A model generated the notes under the pieces. It saw only the letters and a program-made list of their open reading frames with translations. It made no database searches and had not been told where the DNA came from. Both the position numbers and the translations under genes were made by a program. This document shows, one piece after another, positions 5,549-6,860 of a stretch of DNA of 6,860 nucleotides (its first letter is position 1; each line of letters starts with the position of its first letter). Origin of the DNA: UBA11663 sp049616325 (GTDB taxonomy: Bacteria; Bacteroidota; Bacteroidia; Flavobacteriales_D; Sanyastnellaceae); contig JBMZHG010000065.1 in the NCBI GenBank assembly GCA_049616325.1, positions 1-6,860 of the forward strand, given 5' to 3'.

Positions 5549-6860
5549 TCAGCGAAGCCAAGTCAGCTGGTTGCGCTTGACGCGCGTTTTGAACGCCCCA
5601 AACATCACCGTCACGGTATCTCCGTTTACTTCGACGACGTCTCCGCGTTCTTGACCGGTGCGAAGCCGAACGAGCGAGCCCACCACAATTTTCTCGCTTT
5701 GGTGGTTGGGCCGACGCTTGCCTGAATTCTTGGACTTGGGCTTTCCGCGTTTGGCCTGTTCCTCCTGACGTGCCTTTTCCTTGGCGAGGTAGGTTTTGAT
5801 CTCTTCGAGGAGGGCTTTGTTGGGCTTGCCAGACTCAAACCGGTCGATGAATTGCGTCAGCTTGGTGCTTCGAACGCGTGCTGTGTTCAGCGCGTCGAAT
5901 TGCGAGTTCAAGTTGCGCTCTTTTTCCTCCATCGCTTCTGTGAGCCGCTCCGCTTCCGCGGTGGCCTTTTCCGCCTCCAATTCAGCTCGAAGCTGCTTGT
6001 TGGTCAACTTCGCCAGCTTGGTCTTTTCCTTGTGAAGGTCGCCAAGAAGCCCGTCGAGTTCGACTCGACGCTTGTCGAGCTTGCCCTTGGCGCGGTCGAT
6101 GAGTTTGGCTTCGATTCCGTTGATTTCAGCGACTTCGAAGGTGAACGACGACCCCGGTTGCCCGACCTCCAGTTGGTACATGGGGGCCAGGGATTCGCGG
6201 TTGAAGAGCATGCTCCCGTTGAAGGCTTCGGGAAGTTTTGCGGCGCGCGTTTTGATGTTGGCGTAGTGTGTGGTGACGACCCCAAACGCCCCCTTGTCGT
6301 ACAACTCTTCAAAGAAGACCTCGGCCAGTGCGCCGCCCAACTCGGGGTCAGACCCTGTGCCGAATTCGTCCAAGAGTAGAAGCGACTTCGCGTCTGCGAC
6401 GTTCAGAAAATGTCGCATGCGACCAAGTCGGTAACTGTAGGTCGACAGCTGGTTCTCGATGCTTTGGTGGTCACCGATGTCGGGAAGGATGGCGTTGAAA
6501 ACCCCCACTTCGGAGACGTTGTGGCAGGGCACCAGAAGGCCGCTTTGAACCATCATCTGAAGGAGCCCGACCGTCTTCATGGTGATGCTCTTTCCGCCGG
6601 CATTGGGCCCGCTGATGACGAGCATGCGTTGTGACCGATGCAGTTCAACGTGCTGCGGATGCGTTTCTTTTCCTGCAATCCGGTTGGTTTGTTGGAGAAG
6701 CGGATGGTAAGCCGACAGGAGGTGGAGCCCGGGTTTTTTTCGGATTTGGGGGAGGCTTCCTTCAAGCTTGGAGGCCAAACGAGCGCGCGTGCCAATCCAG
6801 TCCAGTTCCGTCAAACCCCGTTGGTAACCCTTGATCGCAGGCAGATGCTGGCGGATGTTG
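5549..6860 (-). CDS. MutS2-like ATPase without Smr domain (partial; N-terminus beyond right edge)
   Basis: The last 436 codons of a MutS2-family gene; the frame is open to the window edge, so the N-terminal core lies outside. In window numbering the ABC-type ATPase has Walker A GPNAGGKS (84-91), the family motif PDIGDHQSIENQLSTYS (126-142), Walker B LLLLDEFGTGSDP (160-172) and the switch His in TTHY (196-199). A Lys/Glu/Ala-rich coiled coil follows (about 260-355), then a basic linker (about 356-385), then a KOW-like beta segment (392-436) ending NQLTWLR. MutS2 proteins act in suppressing recombination or in rescuing collided ribosomes, usually with a C-terminal Smr nuclease domain. Here the protein stops right after the KOW-like segment, so no Smr domain is present. 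The TTG at 6814 is internal and not the start. The stop lies 2 bp from the convergent T9SS protease stop. Confidence 0.9.
   Translation of the reverse strand, partial: NIRQHLPAIKGYQRGLTELDWIGTRARLASKLEGSLPQIRKKPGLHLLSAYHPLLQQTNRIAGKETHPQHVELHRSQRMLVISGPNAGGKSITMKTVGLLQMMVQSGLLVPCHNVSEVGVFNAILPDIGDHQSIENQLSTYSYRLGRMRHFLNVADAKSLLLLDEFGTGSDPELGGALAEVFFEELYDKGAFGVVTTHYANIKTRAAKLPEAFNGSMLFNRESLAPMYQLEVGQPGSSFTFEVAEINGIEAKLIDRAKGKLDKRRVELDGLLGDLHKEKTKLAKLTNKQLRAELEAEKATAEAERLTEAMEEKERNLNSQFDALNTARVRSTKLTQFIDRFESGKPNKALLEEIKTYLAKEKARQEEQAKRGKPKSKNSGKRRPNHQSEKIVVGSLVRLRTGQERGDVVEVNGDTVTVMFGAFKTRVKRNQLTWLR

Noticed and set aside
6812..6814. TTG at 6814 as the start of the MutS2-like protein.
   Set aside because: The frame is open upstream to the window edge and reads on as conserved-looking core-domain sequence (ending GYQRG before LTELDW), so the gene is partial.

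Overview
This window looks like chromosomal housekeeping DNA from a Bacteroidota bacterium, probably a fairly GC-rich member of the Flavobacteriales or a related order. Four things point that way. There is a secreted protease ending in a type IX secretion (T9SS) type A sorting domain. Two intergenic gaps carry exact copies of the Bacteroidota -7 promoter element TAnnTTTG. No clear Shine-Dalgarno sequence precedes the starts. The set of gene families (SirB1-like protein, DUF1573 lipoprotein, S41 protease, MutS2-like ATPase) also fits. The genus is not readable from the sequence.

Layout, left to right. Positions 1-272 hold no gene I can identify: an open minus-strand frame runs off the left edge, there is a 7-bp hairpin at 140-162, and a TAnnTTTG box at 232-239 faces the first clear gene. 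Two plus-strand genes follow: a SirB1/transglutaminase-like protein (273-1226) and a short pterin-4a-carbinolamine dehydratase (1310-1543), separated by a perfect 10-bp hairpin. A strong bidirectional terminator (1583-1613) then sits between the dehydratase and a convergent minus-strand pair. That pair, in transcription order, is an S41 C-terminal processing protease (3806-2187) and a DUF1573 lipoprotein (2145-1633) with its own probable promoter in the 41-bp gap. Diverging from the S41 gene across 51 bp is a plus-strand T9SS-exported serine protease of the lysyl endopeptidase type (3858-5546). It ends 2 bp from the convergent end of a MutS2-like ATPase (minus strand, 6860-5549), whose N-terminal half lies outside the window.

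Functionally the centre of the window is about the cell envelope: a periplasmic PDZ protease, a lipoprotein, and a protease exported through T9SS. The flanks are soluble enzymes and a DNA/ribosome-associated ATPase. No RNA gene, mobile element, CRISPR array or phage gene was seen, and no clearly new multi-gene system. The points most worth checking are the lysyl-endopeptidase-like active site (triad, three disulfides and S1 Asp kept; the His210 position replaced by Thr), the absence of the Smr nuclease domain from the MutS2 homologue, and a CGPC motif in the SirB1-like protein.
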